From the NCBI RefSeq assembly GCF_001579945.1, contig NZ_CP011971.1, forward strand, positions 2,258,001-2,322,000: DNA of 64,000 nucleotides. The letters run 5' to 3'. Of this stretch, positions 1-9,118 are shown in pieces (the first letter of the stretch is position 1; every line of letters starts with the position of its first letter). The notes below the pieces were generated by a model. The model was not told the DNA's origin. It was given only the letters and a program-made list of their open reading frames with translations, and ran no database searches. The stretch comes from Steroidobacter denitrificans (GTDB taxonomy: Bacteria; Pseudomonadota; Gammaproteobacteria; Steroidobacterales; Steroidobacteraceae). Both the position numbers and the translations under genes were made by a program.

Positions 1-1439
1 CCGGTCAGATCATCTGTTTCCCTGATGGCGACATCCGGCGCTCCCTCACTCGCTACCGCCTGGACCGTCTTTCCACCGTCCGCCTTTTCCTGATATCCCT
101 TTACCGGGTCGGTCTTTCCCGGATCGGTTTTTTCTGCACCCGTCTCTTCCGGATCGGCCTTTCCTGGGATCTTTTTTGCCGGGATCGCCGTTGCCGGTAT
201 CTTCGCAGGTATCGATCTGGATTTATGCAGGAACACCTCGGGCGGCAACTGCAATACACCCAGCACACCGGCGAGACGCTTCAGTTCCGCGGCAAGCGCA
301 CCGGCGGTGGCGGTCTCGCCTGCGCTCTTGGCCCGATTGATCCGGGTCGCCAGCGTCTGCAATGCCGCCAGCGCCTCCGGCGTATTGAAATCATCGTCCA
401 TCGCCGCCTCGAACGCCCGCGTCGCCTCGCCAGGCTCATGGCTGGGAGCGGGTTCGACATCGCGCAAGGCGGTATACAGACGCACCATTGCCGCATCCGC
501 CTGCTCGATCTGGGACAAGGAATAATTCACCGGTCCGCGATACTGGCTGGACAGCAGGAAAAAACGCAGCACTTCGGGATCGCGCACGTAGCCGGAATCC
601 AACACATCACGAATACGAAAAAAATTGCCCAGCGACTTGGACATTTTTTCGTCATCGACATTGACGAAACCGTTATGCATCCAGAAATTCGCGAAGTCCT
701 CCCCCGTGGCGGCGCAGGACTGGGCGATTTCGTTTTCATGATGCGGGAATTTCAGATCCATGCCGCCGCCGTGGATATCGAACCGCGGTCCCAGCAGGTC
801 CAGCGACATGGCCGAGCATTCGATATGCCAGCCGGGCCGGCCCTTTCCCCAGGGCGAGTCCCACGCCGGCTCACCGGGCTTGGCCTGTTTCCACAAGACA
901 AAATCCAGCGGATCGCGCTTGGCCTCGTCGACCGCCACGCGCGCACCCGCACGCAAATCGTCGAGCTGGCGGCCCGACAACCGCCCGTAGGGCTCGAATG
1001 CCGCAACCGAATACATGACATCGCCGTTCGACGCCACGTAGGCGTAGCCCTTGTCGATGAGCCGGCGGATCATCTCGATGATGCCCGGCACATGTTCGGT
1101 GGCTCGAGGCTCGTGATCAGGACGCAGGATGCCCAGACGATCGTAATCCTCGTGCATGGCGGCAATGAAGCGGGCGGTCAGCGCCGTCACGTTCTCGCCG
1201 TTCTCAGCCGCGCGCTGGATGATCTTGTCATCGATGTCGGTGATATTGCGCACGAATATCACCTTGTAGCCACGATAGCTCAAGTAGCGGCGCACCACGT
1301 CGAAGGCGATCTTGGAGCGTGCATGGCCGATATGGCAGAAGTCATAGACCGTATCGCCGCACACATACATGCGCACGATGCCCGGTTCCAGCGGACGAAA
1401 CGTTTCCTTGCGGCCGGTATAGGAATTGAATATCTGCAT
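1..1439 (-). CDS. cysS: Cysteinyl-tRNA synthetase, 3' end beyond the window
   Basis: Charges tRNA-Cys with cysteine in the cytoplasm. The frame opens at the ATG at 1439 and runs off the left edge with no stop (479 codons seen). The N-terminus [14 protein letters not shown] is followed by [17 protein letters not shown], which holds a zinc-ligand Cys and the HIGH motif; MSKSLGNFF is the KMSKS loop. Normal synthetase sequence ends near residue 403 ([13 protein letters not shown]); about 75 residues of low-complexity Lys/Pro/Asp/Ala-rich sequence (for example [20 protein letters not shown]) follow, at the place where the C-terminal helical domain usually continues. The rest of that domain presumably lies outside the window. 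Identity is certain; the tail is the odd part. Confidence 0.95.
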   Translation of the reverse strand, partial: MQIFNSYTGRKETFRPLEPGIVRMYVCGDTVYDFCHIGHARSKIAFDVVRRYLSYRGYKVIFVRNITDIDDKIIQRAAENGENVTALTARFIAAMHEDYDRLGILRPDHEPRATEHVPGIIEMIRRLIDKGYAYVASNGDVMYSVAAFEPYGRLSGRQLDDLRAGARVAVDEAKRDPLDFVLWKQAKPGEPAWDSPWGKGRPGWHIECSAMSLDLLGPRFDIHGGGMDLKFPHHENEIAQSCAATGEDFANFWMHNGFVNVDDEKMSKSLGNFFRIRDVLDSGYVRDPEVLRFFLLSSQYRGPVNYSLSQIEQADAAMVRLYTALRDVEPAPSHEPGEATRAFEAAMDDDFNTPEALAALQTLATRINRAKSAGETATAGALAAELKRLAGVLGVLQLPPEVFLHKSRSIPAKIPATAIPAKKIPGKADPEETGAEKTDPGKTDPVKGYQEKADGGKTVQAVASEGAPDVAIRETDDLT

Positions 1440-1512
1440 GAGACTCTTATGACTGCTTGCCGCGGGCCGTTCGCACCGCGGATCGTTCTTGCGGACCTGT
1501 CGTGACGCCGCC

Positions 1513-1557
1513 TTGACTCGCCATTGGCCTTGATTCGCCGTTGTTTGACTCGTCATT
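1513..1557. repeat. Three imperfect 13-bp direct repeats upstream of cysS
   Basis: TTGACTCGCCATT (1513), TTGATTCGCCGTT (1530) and TTGACTCGTCATT (1545) lie in the 147-bp gap between the gltX stop and the cysS start. Both genes are on the minus strand, so the repeats are in the cysS 5' region. Starts are 17 and 15 bp apart. They could be protein-binding sites or a decayed minisatellite; no function is shown. Confidence 0.6.
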
Positions 1558-1586
1558 AGATCGCGGCACGCACCGGCCGCGCCGTA

Positions 1587-3011
1587 TCACCCGCCGGCAC
1601 CCGCCCGCTGCATCGCCGCAGCGAGACGAGTCTGCACTTCTTCATCCGGCACCAGCGACAACAATCCCGCCAGTTCCGGACCATGAGTCGCGCCGGTGAG
1701 CGCAGCGCGTAGCGGCATGAACAGCGCGGGCCCCTTGCGGCCGCTGGCCTGTCCCAGCTCGCGCAGCCGTTGCTTGAACTCCAGTCCCGGCCGGGCGAAG
1801 ACCTGTGCGGCCATGGCATAGAATGCTTCGCCGGCCGCCTCGATCGCCGCCACGGCGTCCGGCATGAAGTTCGTGAGCCGCCCAAAAGCCACCTCCGCCC
1901 AGGGCTGGGCATCCCGGGCGAATTCGACATTCGGCCGCACGGCGGCGGCGAACGCGGCGGCGCGCGGCGCCTCCAGACCGGGCGGCAGAAAGGCGCCGAT
2001 CCAGCGCAGGAAATCTTCCTGGGACAGCTGTGCGACCGCCTCCTTCTGCCAGTGGTGCAATTGCGCCGCATCGAATCTCGCCGCGGCCTTGCCCAGGCGC
2101 GACAGCTCGAACTCCGCGCACATCGCCGCATCGTCCAGCCAGCCGTCGTGCTGACAGGCGTGCCCCAGACGCACCAGGTGATTGCGCAGCGCGCCGGGCA
2201 GAAACCCACGTTCGCGAAATTCTCCCAGACTTTGTGCACCATGGCGTTTGGACAACGGCGCGCCATCCATGCCCAGCAGCAGCGCCACATGCGCATACTC
2301 GGGCACCGGCAGATCCAGCGCCTGCAGGATCAGGATCTGGCGCGGCGTATTGGTCAAATGATCGTCGCCGCGCAACACCAGAGTGATTCCCATCAGTGCA
2401 TCGTCGATGGCATTCGAGAAAAAGAAGGCGGTGCTGCCGTCGGCGCGGCGAATGATGAAATCGCCGATATCGTCGGTGGCGAAACGCTGCTCGCCATGCA
2501 CCAGATCACCAAAGGCGACGATCTGTCCGGCCGGCACCCGAAAGCGCAGCGCCGCCGGCTCTCCGGCAGCCAGGCGAACAGCGCGCCGGTGCGCATCGAG
2601 CGCGCGACAGGTGCCGGCATAGCGCGGCGGCTTGCCGGCAGCCAACTGGCGCTTGCGCGACAGGCTGAGTTCGGCCGGCGTACAAAAGCAGGGGTAGGTC
2701 AAACCGGCGGCATCCAGCTTCGCCAGCCAGGTTTCATGGATCGCGCGCCGATGCCGCTGGCGATACTCATGCGGACCGCCCACATCCGGACCCTCATCCC
2801 AGTCCAGGCCGAACCAGCGCAGATCCTCCAGCAGCGCCTGGACATGAGCCTCCGTGGAACGCGCCTCGTCGGTATCCTCGATACGCAGGATGAAACGTCC
2901 CTTGCCTTTGCGTGCGGCCAGATAGCTCAACAGTGCCGTACGGGCATTGCCGAGATGCAGCAGGCCGCTGGGACTGGGAGCAAAGCGGGTAACGTACGGC
3001 TGGTTCGGCAT
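1587..3011 (-). CDS. gltX: Glutamyl-tRNA synthetase
   Basis: Attaches glutamate to tRNA-Glu. 474 residues, normal for a bacterial GluRS. The N-terminus MPNQPYVTRFAPSPSG leads into the HIGH-type motif SGLLHLGNAR, and PLSKRHG is the KMSKS-type loop. The start at 3011 is preferred over in-frame codons further upstream because AAGGAA sits eight bases before it and the extension is not synthetase-like. An untagged helical anticodon-binding half follows the catalytic half. It lies 147 bp upstream of cysS on the same strand, so two synthetases are adjacent. Confidence 0.96.
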   Translation of the reverse strand: MPNQPYVTRFAPSPSGLLHLGNARTALLSYLAARKGKGRFILRIEDTDEARSTEAHVQALLEDLRWFGLDWDEGPDVGGPHEYRQRHRRAIHETWLAKLDAAGLTYPCFCTPAELSLSRKRQLAAGKPPRYAGTCRALDAHRRAVRLAAGEPAALRFRVPAGQIVAFGDLVHGEQRFATDDIGDFIIRRADGSTAFFFSNAIDDALMGITLVLRGDDHLTNTPRQILILQALDLPVPEYAHVALLLGMDGAPLSKRHGAQSLGEFRERGFLPGALRNHLVRLGHACQHDGWLDDAAMCAEFELSRLGKAAARFDAAQLHHWQKEAVAQLSQEDFLRWIGAFLPPGLEAPRAAAFAAAVRPNVEFARDAQPWAEVAFGRLTNFMPDAVAAIEAAGEAFYAMAAQVFARPGLEFKQRLRELGQASGRKGPALFMPLRAALTGATHGPELAGLLSLVPDEEVQTRLAAAMQRAGAGG

Positions 3012-3158
3012 CGGGAGTTCCTTGGGGTCGGGCATTCTATCAGGATGCGGCGCTGGCTTTTCCCGGGCTGCGCACCCGGCGAACCACGCCGCCGTATCTG
3101 CTCCCGTACGAGTCTTTGTTACCATCTGCGCCTTTTCACGGCTCACAGGCGAACAATC

Positions 3159-3758
3159 ATGCGTTTACCGGCATTAGCGGCCATTCTGTCGATCGCCCTG
3201 TCGATCACCGGAGTCATCGCGGCGCTGCCGGCGCCGGCGGCCGCACAATCATCCGCGGCAAACGCCCCGCGCGTGCGCGTGGATACCAGCCTGGGCAGCT
3301 TCGTGATCCAGCTGGATGCAGAACGCGCACCGTTGACCGTCGCGAATTTTCTACAGTATGTGCGCGAGGGCCACTACCAAGGCACGATCTTTCACCGCGT
3401 CATCGGCAATTTCATCGCCCAGGCCGGCGGCTACGATAGGAACTTCGTCGCCAAACCTCGGCGCCCCACCATTCCCAACGAGTCGGGCAACGGTTTGTCC
3501 AATCGCCGCGGCACCGTGGGTCTGGCGCGCACCGCCGCGCCGCATGGCGGCGATGCCGAATTTTTCATCAATCTGGCCGACAACGCACCGCTGGACCCTC
3601 AGCCCAGCCGCTGGGGCTATGTCGTGTTCGGCCTGATCGTCGACGGCATGCGCGTGGTGGACGAAATCGGCGCCGTCGCCACCGGAGCAGGCGGCCCCTT
3701 CGAATCGGATGTGCCCTTGAAACCGATCGTGATCGAGAACATCGAAGAACTGCGGTGA
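3159..3758 (+). CDS. ppiA: Periplasmic cyclophilin-type peptidyl-prolyl isomerase
   Basis: Isomerises proline peptide bonds in exported proteins. 199 residues. Residues 1-30 form a signal peptide (MRLPALAAILSIALS, ending APAAAQ). The cyclophilin fold follows: SLGSFVIQLDAERAP, FHRVIGNFIAQAGGY (catalytic Arg and Gln region), and GGDAEFFINLADN. A much longer frame beginning at 1770 is antisense to gltX and is not real; the ATG at 3159 begins the signal peptide. It is followed after 7 bp by lpxH, so the two are probably co-transcribed, as cyclophilin genes and lpxH are in other gammaproteobacteria. Confidence 0.93.
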   Translation: MRLPALAAILSIALSITGVIAALPAPAAAQSSAANAPRVRVDTSLGSFVIQLDAERAPLTVANFLQYVREGHYQGTIFHRVIGNFIAQAGGYDRNFVAKPRRPTIPNESGNGLSNRRGTVGLARTAAPHGGDAEFFINLADNAPLDPQPSRWGYVVFGLIVDGMRVVDEIGAVATGAGGPFESDVPLKPIVIENIEELR

Positions 3759-3765
3759 GATCCGT

Positions 3766-4641
3766 GTGACCACGCTGTTCATCTCGGATCTGCATCTGGA
3801 CGCGCAGCGCCCGGACATCACCGCGCGGTTCCTGGATTTCCTTGCCCACGAAGCCCGCCAGGCGCAGGCCCTGTACATCCTGGGCGACTTGTTCGAAACC
3901 TGGATCGGCGATGACGATCCGGATGAGAGCAAGCGGCAGGTGATCGCTGCACTGCGCGCGGCGAGCGACGCCGGCCTCCCCATGGGACTGATCCATGGCA
4001 ACCGCGATTTTCTCATCGGCCGACGCTTCAGCCGGGAGACGGGCGTGCAGCTGCTGGCGGACGGCACGATCGTGACGGTGTACGGGCGCCGGGTTCTGTT
4101 GATGCACGGCGACACCTTGTGTACCGACGATCACGCCTACCAGCGCCTGCGGCGCATCGTGCGCCATCCGCTGGTGCAGTTCACGTTGCGGCACCTGAGC
4201 CTGCGCCGGCGCATGGCACTGGCGCGGCGCATGCGCGCGGGCAGCAAGGCGCATATCGCCTCCATGGATCGTGCCGCGCCGCTGATCATGGATGTGAATC
4301 CCGAGGCGGTCCGCCGGACATTCCAGCGCCATGACGTCGATTGCATCGTGCATGGACACACGCATCGGCCGGCCATCCACGAGGTGGCGCTGCAAGATCA
4401 AGATCGGCATGGCACGCGCATCGTGCTCGGCGACTGGTACGAACAGGGCAGCGTGCTGCGCTGGAACGCAGCCGGCTATGAACTGGCGAGTCTCCCGGTG
4501 CTGCCGGCCGGCGCCTCGCCTTCAGCTGAGCGGCCGAACCCCGAACAACCAAACCTGGAACAACCAAGCCCCGAACAACCAAACCCGGGATTAGCAAATC
4601 CCGGGCAACCGGATCCCGCCCCGGGCACGCAGCCATCCTGA
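3766..4641 (+). CDS. lpxH: UDP-2,3-diacylglucosamine diphosphatase LpxH with repetitive tail
   Basis: Hydrolyses UDP-2,3-diacylglucosamine to lipid X in lipid A synthesis, at the inner membrane. Start is GTG, 7 bp after the cyclophilin stop. Calcineurin-type metal-binding motifs appear in order: ISDLHL, GDLFETWIGDDD, GNRD, LMHGDTL and HGHTHRP. The enzyme proper ends near residue 245. The last 45 residues are a Pro/Asn/Glu/Gln tail encoded by five 15-bp repeats (4537-4611), giving pentapeptides like NPEQP. LpxH homologues normally lack this tail, so it is probably a dispensable repeat expansion. Confidence 0.94.
   Translation: MTTLFISDLHLDAQRPDITARFLDFLAHEARQAQALYILGDLFETWIGDDDPDESKRQVIAALRAASDAGLPMGLIHGNRDFLIGRRFSRETGVQLLADGTIVTVYGRRVLLMHGDTLCTDDHAYQRLRRIVRHPLVQFTLRHLSLRRRMALARRMRAGSKAHIASMDRAAPLIMDVNPEAVRRTFQRHDVDCIVHGHTHRPAIHEVALQDQDRHGTRIVLGDWYEQGSVLRWNAAGYELASLPVLPAGASPSAERPNPEQPNLEQPSPEQPNPGLANPGQPDPAPGTQPS
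4537..4611 (+). repeat. Five 15-bp tandem repeats at the 3' end of lpxH
   Basis: Units start at 4537, 4552, 4567, 4582 and 4597. The first three are near-identical (consensus AACCCCGAACAACCA) and the last two have diverged. The 15-bp period preserves frame and encodes a pentapeptide repeat in the LpxH tail. A coding minisatellite of this kind is prone to copy-number change by slippage. Confidence 0.9.
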
Positions 4642-4717
4642 ATCCATGCTGCCCCCCTGAAGCAACGACCCGCTGATATCGGCAGGCATCCGCCCAGGCG
4701 ATGGATCCGCCTTGGAT

Positions 4718-6091
4718 TCAACCTCCGGCTTGCGCCTGGAGCATCATTTCGTCGGCGAAAGATTCCGGCGGCGCAGCAGATACGCATGCCAGCTCGGCTT
4801 CGATAGCCGCCAGCAAGGCCTGGGCGCTGGCCGGGCGCTGCGCCGGATCCTTGGCCAGCAGCCGTTCCAGCAAAGGCTGACAGGACTGCAGATCGCCTTC
4901 CAGGATCGGCAGCGGCGCGTTGGCGTGCAGATAGATCACGCCCATGGGCGTGGTATCCACGTAGGGTTTCCTGCCCGTCAGCATCTCGTAGAACACCACG
5001 CCCAGGCTGTACAGATCGCTGCGTGCATCCAGGGGCCGGCCGTGGCCCTGCTCCGGGCTCATGTAATACGGCGTACCGAAGATTTCTCCGGTGGCCGTCA
5101 TCTCGATATCGGCGATCTCCTGCCGGGCCAGCCCGAAATCGATGATGGCGATGGAATCATCCGCGCGCAGCATGATATTGCCGGGCTTGAGGTCGCGATG
5201 CAGTACGCCGACCTGGTGCACGGCCTGCAGGGCGCCGGCCATCTGTGCCAGCATGCGCAAGGCCTGTTCCCGGCCGATGCCCGCGGCGATGCGCGCGCGC
5301 AGGTCGCCGCGGGGAAAGTATTCCATGGCGATGTAGGCATGATCATCGGCAATGCCGAGATCGAAGATGCGCACCACATTGGGATGGCGGATCGCACAAA
5401 TCAGCTCATACTCGCGCAGAAAGCGCGCGTACTGCGCCTGTTGCTCGCCGCTCTCGGCGGATTCCCGCAGGACCTTGAGCACCACCAGGTCGCCGGCACG
5501 CTCACTCTCGGCCAGATAGACCCTGGAGGTGCCGCCGCTGGCCAGTTCACGCACACAGCGATGGCCACGGATCGTGACCGTGCCGAAGCGCGCATCCCGT
5601 GCGGCCTGGGCACTGGTACGATGCAGGGCCAGATCCTGGCGACGCCGGCGCACCGAATCACGCAAGCAGCCTGCCAGGCGCCGGTGATCGATACGCTCGC
5701 GCGCCAGGCAATCCACCGCTCCCGCCTTCACGGCCCGCGCCGCGAGCGCCGAATCCTCGCCCGCAGCGAAATACAGCACGGGCGGAAAGCCGCTGCGATG
5801 CATCAGGTTTTCAAGCCACTGTTCGCCTGTGGGTTCGCCTGTGGGTTCGCCTGTGGGTTCGCCTGTGGGCTCACCGAGCTCGTCATCGGGCCGAGCGCGA
5901 CGTATCTCGACCTCGTGATCGAGCAATACGGCGTCGAACCCCAGCGCCGTGAACCCCGAATGCAGCCGGCCGGACTGCGCCGGTGAGTGAATGCGGCATT
6001 GTGCCTCCGGCCAGACGATGGACACATGCTGTTCGAGTGCGCGCCCGAATGCTGCGTGGTCCGTGATGATCAGCAGGCGGGGCGCGGTCAT
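4718..6091 (-). CDS. Receiver-like domain fused to Ser/Thr protein kinase
   Basis: Hanks-type protein kinase, 457 residues. Residues 1-150 resemble a response-regulator receiver: RLLIITDH, then FDAVLLDHE with a candidate phospho-acceptor Asp near 58, then VLYFAAGED and VKAGAVDCL with the expected late Lys. The kinase spans about 172-440: LVVLKVLRE (ATP Lys), HRDLKPGN (catalytic loop), DFGLA and YYMSPEQ. No transmembrane segment is evident. Four GEPT units (residues 73-88) are inserted inside the receiver between the Asp strand and the next strand. Targets are unknown. The gene is 6 bp downstream of purF and convergent with lpxH. Confidence 0.9.
   Translation of the reverse strand: MTAPRLLIITDHAAFGRALEQHVSIVWPEAQCRIHSPAQSGRLHSGFTALGFDAVLLDHEVEIRRARPDDELGEPTGEPTGEPTGEPTGEQWLENLMHRSGFPPVLYFAAGEDSALAARAVKAGAVDCLARERIDHRRLAGCLRDSVRRRRQDLALHRTSAQAARDARFGTVTIRGHRCVRELASGGTSRVYLAESERAGDLVVLKVLRESAESGEQQAQYARFLREYELICAIRHPNVVRIFDLGIADDHAYIAMEYFPRGDLRARIAAGIGREQALRMLAQMAGALQAVHQVGVLHRDLKPGNIMLRADDSIAIIDFGLARQEIADIEMTATGEIFGTPYYMSPEQGHGRPLDARSDLYSLGVVFYEMLTGRKPYVDTTPMGVIYLHANAPLPILEGDLQSCQPLLERLLAKDPAQRPASAQALLAAIEAELACVSAAPPESFADEMMLQAQAGG
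5821..5868 (-). repeat. Four perfect 12-bp tandem repeats in the kinase gene
   Basis: GTTCGCCTGTGG occurs four times head-to-tail without a mismatch and encodes (GEPT)4 on the minus strand, inside the receiver-like domain. Perfect identity implies recent expansion or ongoing slippage. Confidence 0.95.
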
Positions 6092-6097
6092 GCCCGA

Positions 6098-7609
6098 TCA
6101 GACGGCACGGATCGCCTTGAGCATGCCGCGATGCATCTGGCGCCGGCGCGCCTTGGCCTGATCCGAACGCTGGTGCTGCAAGCGTTCCAGGTAGCTTGGC
6201 GTAATGTCTCCGGTCACATACCGGCCGGAGAAACAGGAATCATCGAATTCCTGGATGTCCGCATCATGATGCTGACAGGCGCGCAGCAGGTCGGCCAGAT
6301 CCTGATAAATGAGGCGGTCGGCGCCGATCAAACCGGCGACTTCCTCCTCGGTGCGGCCGGCGGCGACGAGTTCGGCGGCCGCGGGCATATCGATGCCGTA
6401 GACGTTGGGATACCGCACCGGCGGCGCCGCCGAGGCGAAATAAACGCGCTGCGCGCCCGCCTCCCGCGCCAGATCGATGATTTGCGCAGAAGTCGTGCCG
6501 CGCACGATGGAATCATCGATCAGCAGGACATTCTTGCCGCGAAACTCCAGATCGATCACATTGAGCTTGGAGCGCACCGAGCGCTCGCGCAACTCCTGGC
6601 CGGGCATGATGAAAGTGCGGCCGATGTAGCGGTTCTTGACGAACCCTTCGCGGTATTTGATGCCCAGATACTGCGCTACTTGTACGGCCGCCGTGCGGCT
6701 GGTATCCGGAATCGGGATCACGACATCGATATCGTGATCGGGCCAGATGCGGTGGATCTTTTCCGCCAGCAGATCGCCCATGCGCAGGCGCGCCTTGTGC
6801 ACCGAGATCCGGTCGATGATCGAGTCCGGCCGGGCGAAATATACATATTCGAAGATGCAGGGCGTATGACGGGACACCGGCACGCATTGCTGCGAATACA
6901 GACGGCCGTGCTCGTCGATGAACACCGCCTCGCCCGGAGCCACATCGCGCAGGAAGGTGAAACCGAGCTGGTCGATGGCGACGCTCTCGGAGGCCAGCAT
7001 GTATTCGCAGCCGCTGGCCAGCTCGCGCCGGCCGATGACCAGCGGACGGATGCCGTGCGGATCGCGAAAGCCGACCAGGCCGTGGCCCACGATCATGGCC
7101 ACGACCGCAAAGCCGCCGCGCGCGCGGCGATACACGGTCGTGAGCGCCGTGAAAATATCGGCGGCGGAAACCCGCGGCGTACCGGGACGCGACAGCTCGC
7201 TGGCGAACACGTTCAGCAGCACTTCGGAATCCGAGCTGGTATTCAGATGCCGCAGATCCTCACGCACCAGGACTTCGGCCAGCTCCGCGGCATTGGTCAG
7301 GTTGCCGTTGTGCGCCAGGCAGATGCCGTAGGGCGAATTGACAAAGAACGGCTGTGCTTCCGAGGATGAATCGCAGCCCGCGGTGGGATAGCGCACATGG
7401 CCTATGCCGATAGTGCCCTTCAAGGCCAGCATGTGACGCTGCTGGAAGACATCGCGCACCAGGCCGTTCTTTTTGCGCATGAACAGCTCGCCGCCGTGGC
7501 AGGTCATGATGCCGGCCGCATCCTGGCCACGGTGCTGCAGGACCGTCAACGCATCATAGATCTGCTGATTGGCGGGCGAATGCCCAACGATACCGACGAT
7601 ACCGCACAT
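6098..7609 (-). CDS. purF: Amidophosphoribosyltransferase PurF
   Basis: First committed enzyme of purine synthesis: makes 5-phosphoribosylamine from PRPP and glutamine. 503 residues. MCGIVGIVG gives the N-terminal nucleophile Cys after Met removal; [11 protein letters not shown] is the class II glutaminase core; [14 protein letters not shown] is the PRPP-binding loop. It follows cvpA on the same strand, the usual gammaproteobacterial cvpA-purF order. A perfect 7-bp hairpin stands just before its start. Confidence 0.98.
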   Translation of the reverse strand: MCGIVGIVGHSPANQQIYDALTVLQHRGQDAAGIMTCHGGELFMRKKNGLVRDVFQQRHMLALKGTIGIGHVRYPTAGCDSSSEAQPFFVNSPYGICLAHNGNLTNAAELAEVLVREDLRHLNTSSDSEVLLNVFASELSRPGTPRVSAADIFTALTTVYRRARGGFAVVAMIVGHGLVGFRDPHGIRPLVIGRRELASGCEYMLASESVAIDQLGFTFLRDVAPGEAVFIDEHGRLYSQQCVPVSRHTPCIFEYVYFARPDSIIDRISVHKARLRMGDLLAEKIHRIWPDHDIDVVIPIPDTSRTAAVQVAQYLGIKYREGFVKNRYIGRTFIMPGQELRERSVRSKLNVIDLEFRGKNVLLIDDSIVRGTTSAQIIDLAREAGAQRVYFASAAPPVRYPNVYGIDMPAAAELVAAGRTEEEVAGLIGADRLIYQDLADLLRACQHHDADIQEFDDSCFSGRYVTGDITPSYLERLQHQRSDQAKARRRQMHRGMLKAIRAV

Positions 7610-7623
7610 GCGTTAAGGCCCCG

Positions 7624-7645
7624 GGTAAGAAGCTCCAATCTTACC
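7624..7645 (-). promoter_or_regulatory. Hairpin in the purF leader
   Basis: GGTAAGA (7624-7630) and TCTTACC (7639-7645) form a perfect 7-bp stem with an 8-nt loop, 14 bp upstream of the purF ATG and after the cvpA stop. It could modulate cvpA-purF transcript processing or purF initiation. No T-run follows, so it is not a standard terminator, and no PurR palindrome was recognised. Confidence 0.4.
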
Positions 7646-7663
7646 ACTTAGTGACTGGACAGC

Positions 7664-8164
7664 TCACACAGACGACTGCTCCTGCAATACGCGCAGGCCG
7701 GTTTCGGCAAATGATTGAATCCAGCCGGCCAGCTCCGCGGCGTACGGCAGCAACTGGGAGCGGTGCCACCAGTCGACCTGCTGCAGTTCGGCGAATTGTC
7801 CGAGCAGCACACAGATCGCCACCACGACCGCACCGCGCAGCAGACCGAAACCCATCCCCAGCAACCGGTCCACCGAGACGCTGACGCTGGAGTGACGCAG
7901 GAAATAGCCCACCAGGGCCGCCAGCAGCCAACCCAGGATCAAGACACCGATGACGATCAAGGTGCGCGCCACCCAGGTACTCACCGGCGGCTCACCGATC
8001 GCCCCGCCCAGGACGGGTTCCAGCAAAGGCGCATACCGCCAGGCCAGCCACAGGCCGCACAGCCAGGAGAGCAGCCCGATCGCCTCGCGCAGAAATCCAC
8101 GCAATATGCCCAGCAGCATGGAAGCGGCCAGCAGGCCGAGAATCAGATAGTCAGCAGCATTCAT
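7664..8164 (-). CDS. cvpA: CvpA family inner-membrane protein
   Basis: 166 residues. Begins MNAADYLILGLLAASMLLGILRG and has four predicted membrane segments, near residues 5-25, 28-45, 67-90 and 105-125, with the family's Gly-rich FLREAIGLLSWL region. CvpA was first linked to colicin V production and later to envelope stress tolerance; its molecular function is unsettled. It sits between dedD and purF in the conserved order. Confidence 0.93.
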   Translation of the reverse strand: MNAADYLILGLLAASMLLGILRGFLREAIGLLSWLCGLWLAWRYAPLLEPVLGGAIGEPPVSTWVARTLIVIGVLILGWLLAALVGYFLRHSSVSVSVDRLLGMGFGLLRGAVVVAICVLLGQFAELQQVDWWHRSQLLPYAAELAGWIQSFAETGLRVLQEQSSV

Positions 8165-8253
8165 GGATGAGTGCGATGGCCACGGCGCCGAAAGTAAGGC
8201 GCATGAAGTCTAGCAGCCCCCGCCCGCCGCCAAATCGGCGGCGTGTCGCAATT

Positions 8254-9048
8254 CTAGGGATGAGGCACCGCGGCGGCGGCACTCATGGAAGCGCCGGAAG
8301 CTTTGAGCTGCCTTGCCTTCGCCTCGGCGCTGGCCCGATCTTTCATGGGACCGACCCGCACCCGGTACAAGGTGCTGCCCTTGGCCTGGACGGGCATGAC
8401 GAACGCCTGGTGGCCTCGCGCCCGCAATTGCTCCGCCAGCTGCCGGGCGGTCTCGTGCTTGGAGAAGCTGCCGACCTGGACCGCCCAGCCGCCGCCGGAG
8501 GCCGCGCCGGGGATCGCAGCGGCAGGGACGGCCGGGTTCGCCGCGGCGGCGGGCCGGGCTGCGCTGCTCGGCGCGGAAGCCGGCACTGCGGTCCTGGGAG
8601 CGGATACCGCCGCCTTTGGAGCCGGCTTTGCCGCTGTCGGCGCCGGCGTAGCGGCCTTGGGCGCAGGCATCGAAGCCGCCGCGGGGACGGCGAGGGACGC
8701 TTCGGCGGATGCACCGGCGAGTGGCACACCTGAAGGTGCGCTGCCCGCCGGCATCTCACCGGCCTCGAGCGCGGTCTTTTCGGACGGCGGCGCGCGCGTA
8801 TCGTCGCTACCCGGTCCCGGCAATGGTGCAGCATTGGAGGTACTTCCCGGAGGCTGCTGCAAGTCGATCGTGTAGGTTTTGATCGGGGCGTCGGCGCGCC
8901 CCTCGTGGGCGGCAGCGAACTGCGCCTTGCCCTGCTCCTCCAATGTCTCGGCGCGCTTCGGCCCCGTCAGCATTTCCGGTACCAGGATGATTGCCGCGGC
9001 CATCAGCACGGCGGCACCGATCAGACGTTCTTTGACTGCGCGTTCCAC
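8254..9048 (-). CDS. dedD: DedD-like SPOR-domain cell division protein
   Basis: 264 residues. One N-terminal membrane anchor (LIGAAVLMAAAIILVPEML), then a long Ala/Pro-rich linker, then a C-terminal SPOR domain from about residue 186 (WAVQVGSFSKHETARQLAEQL, followed by LYRVRVGPMKDRASA). SPOR domains bind septal glycan strands stripped of stem peptides, which places DedD at the division site. Position between folC and cvpA matches the conserved cluster. Confidence 0.93.
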   Translation of the reverse strand: MERAVKERLIGAAVLMAAAIILVPEMLTGPKRAETLEEQGKAQFAAAHEGRADAPIKTYTIDLQQPPGSTSNAAPLPGPGSDDTRAPPSEKTALEAGEMPAGSAPSGVPLAGASAEASLAVPAAASMPAPKAATPAPTAAKPAPKAAVSAPRTAVPASAPSSAARPAAAANPAVPAAAIPGAASGGGWAVQVGSFSKHETARQLAEQLRARGHQAFVMPVQAKGSTLYRVRVGPMKDRASAEAKARQLKASGASMSAAAAVPHP

Positions 9049-9118
9049 GGTCGCGAAGTATAAGAGCAGGTGAGGCCTGTAGCGACTCCTGCGGCATCCC
9101 GGTATCGATGCCAGGTGG

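Noticed and set aside
225-1505. 426-codon plus-strand open frame opposite cysS
   Set aside because: Antisense shadow of a certain gene in GC-rich DNA.
1770-3158. Long open frame antisense to gltX running into the cyclophilin gene
   Set aside because: Translation is not protein-like before the signal peptide at 3159, and it overlaps gltX fully.
8223-8240. GC hairpin CCGCCG/CGGCGG between dedD and cvpA as terminator
   Set aside because: No T-run on either strand and in a CG-rich stretch where such pairs are common.
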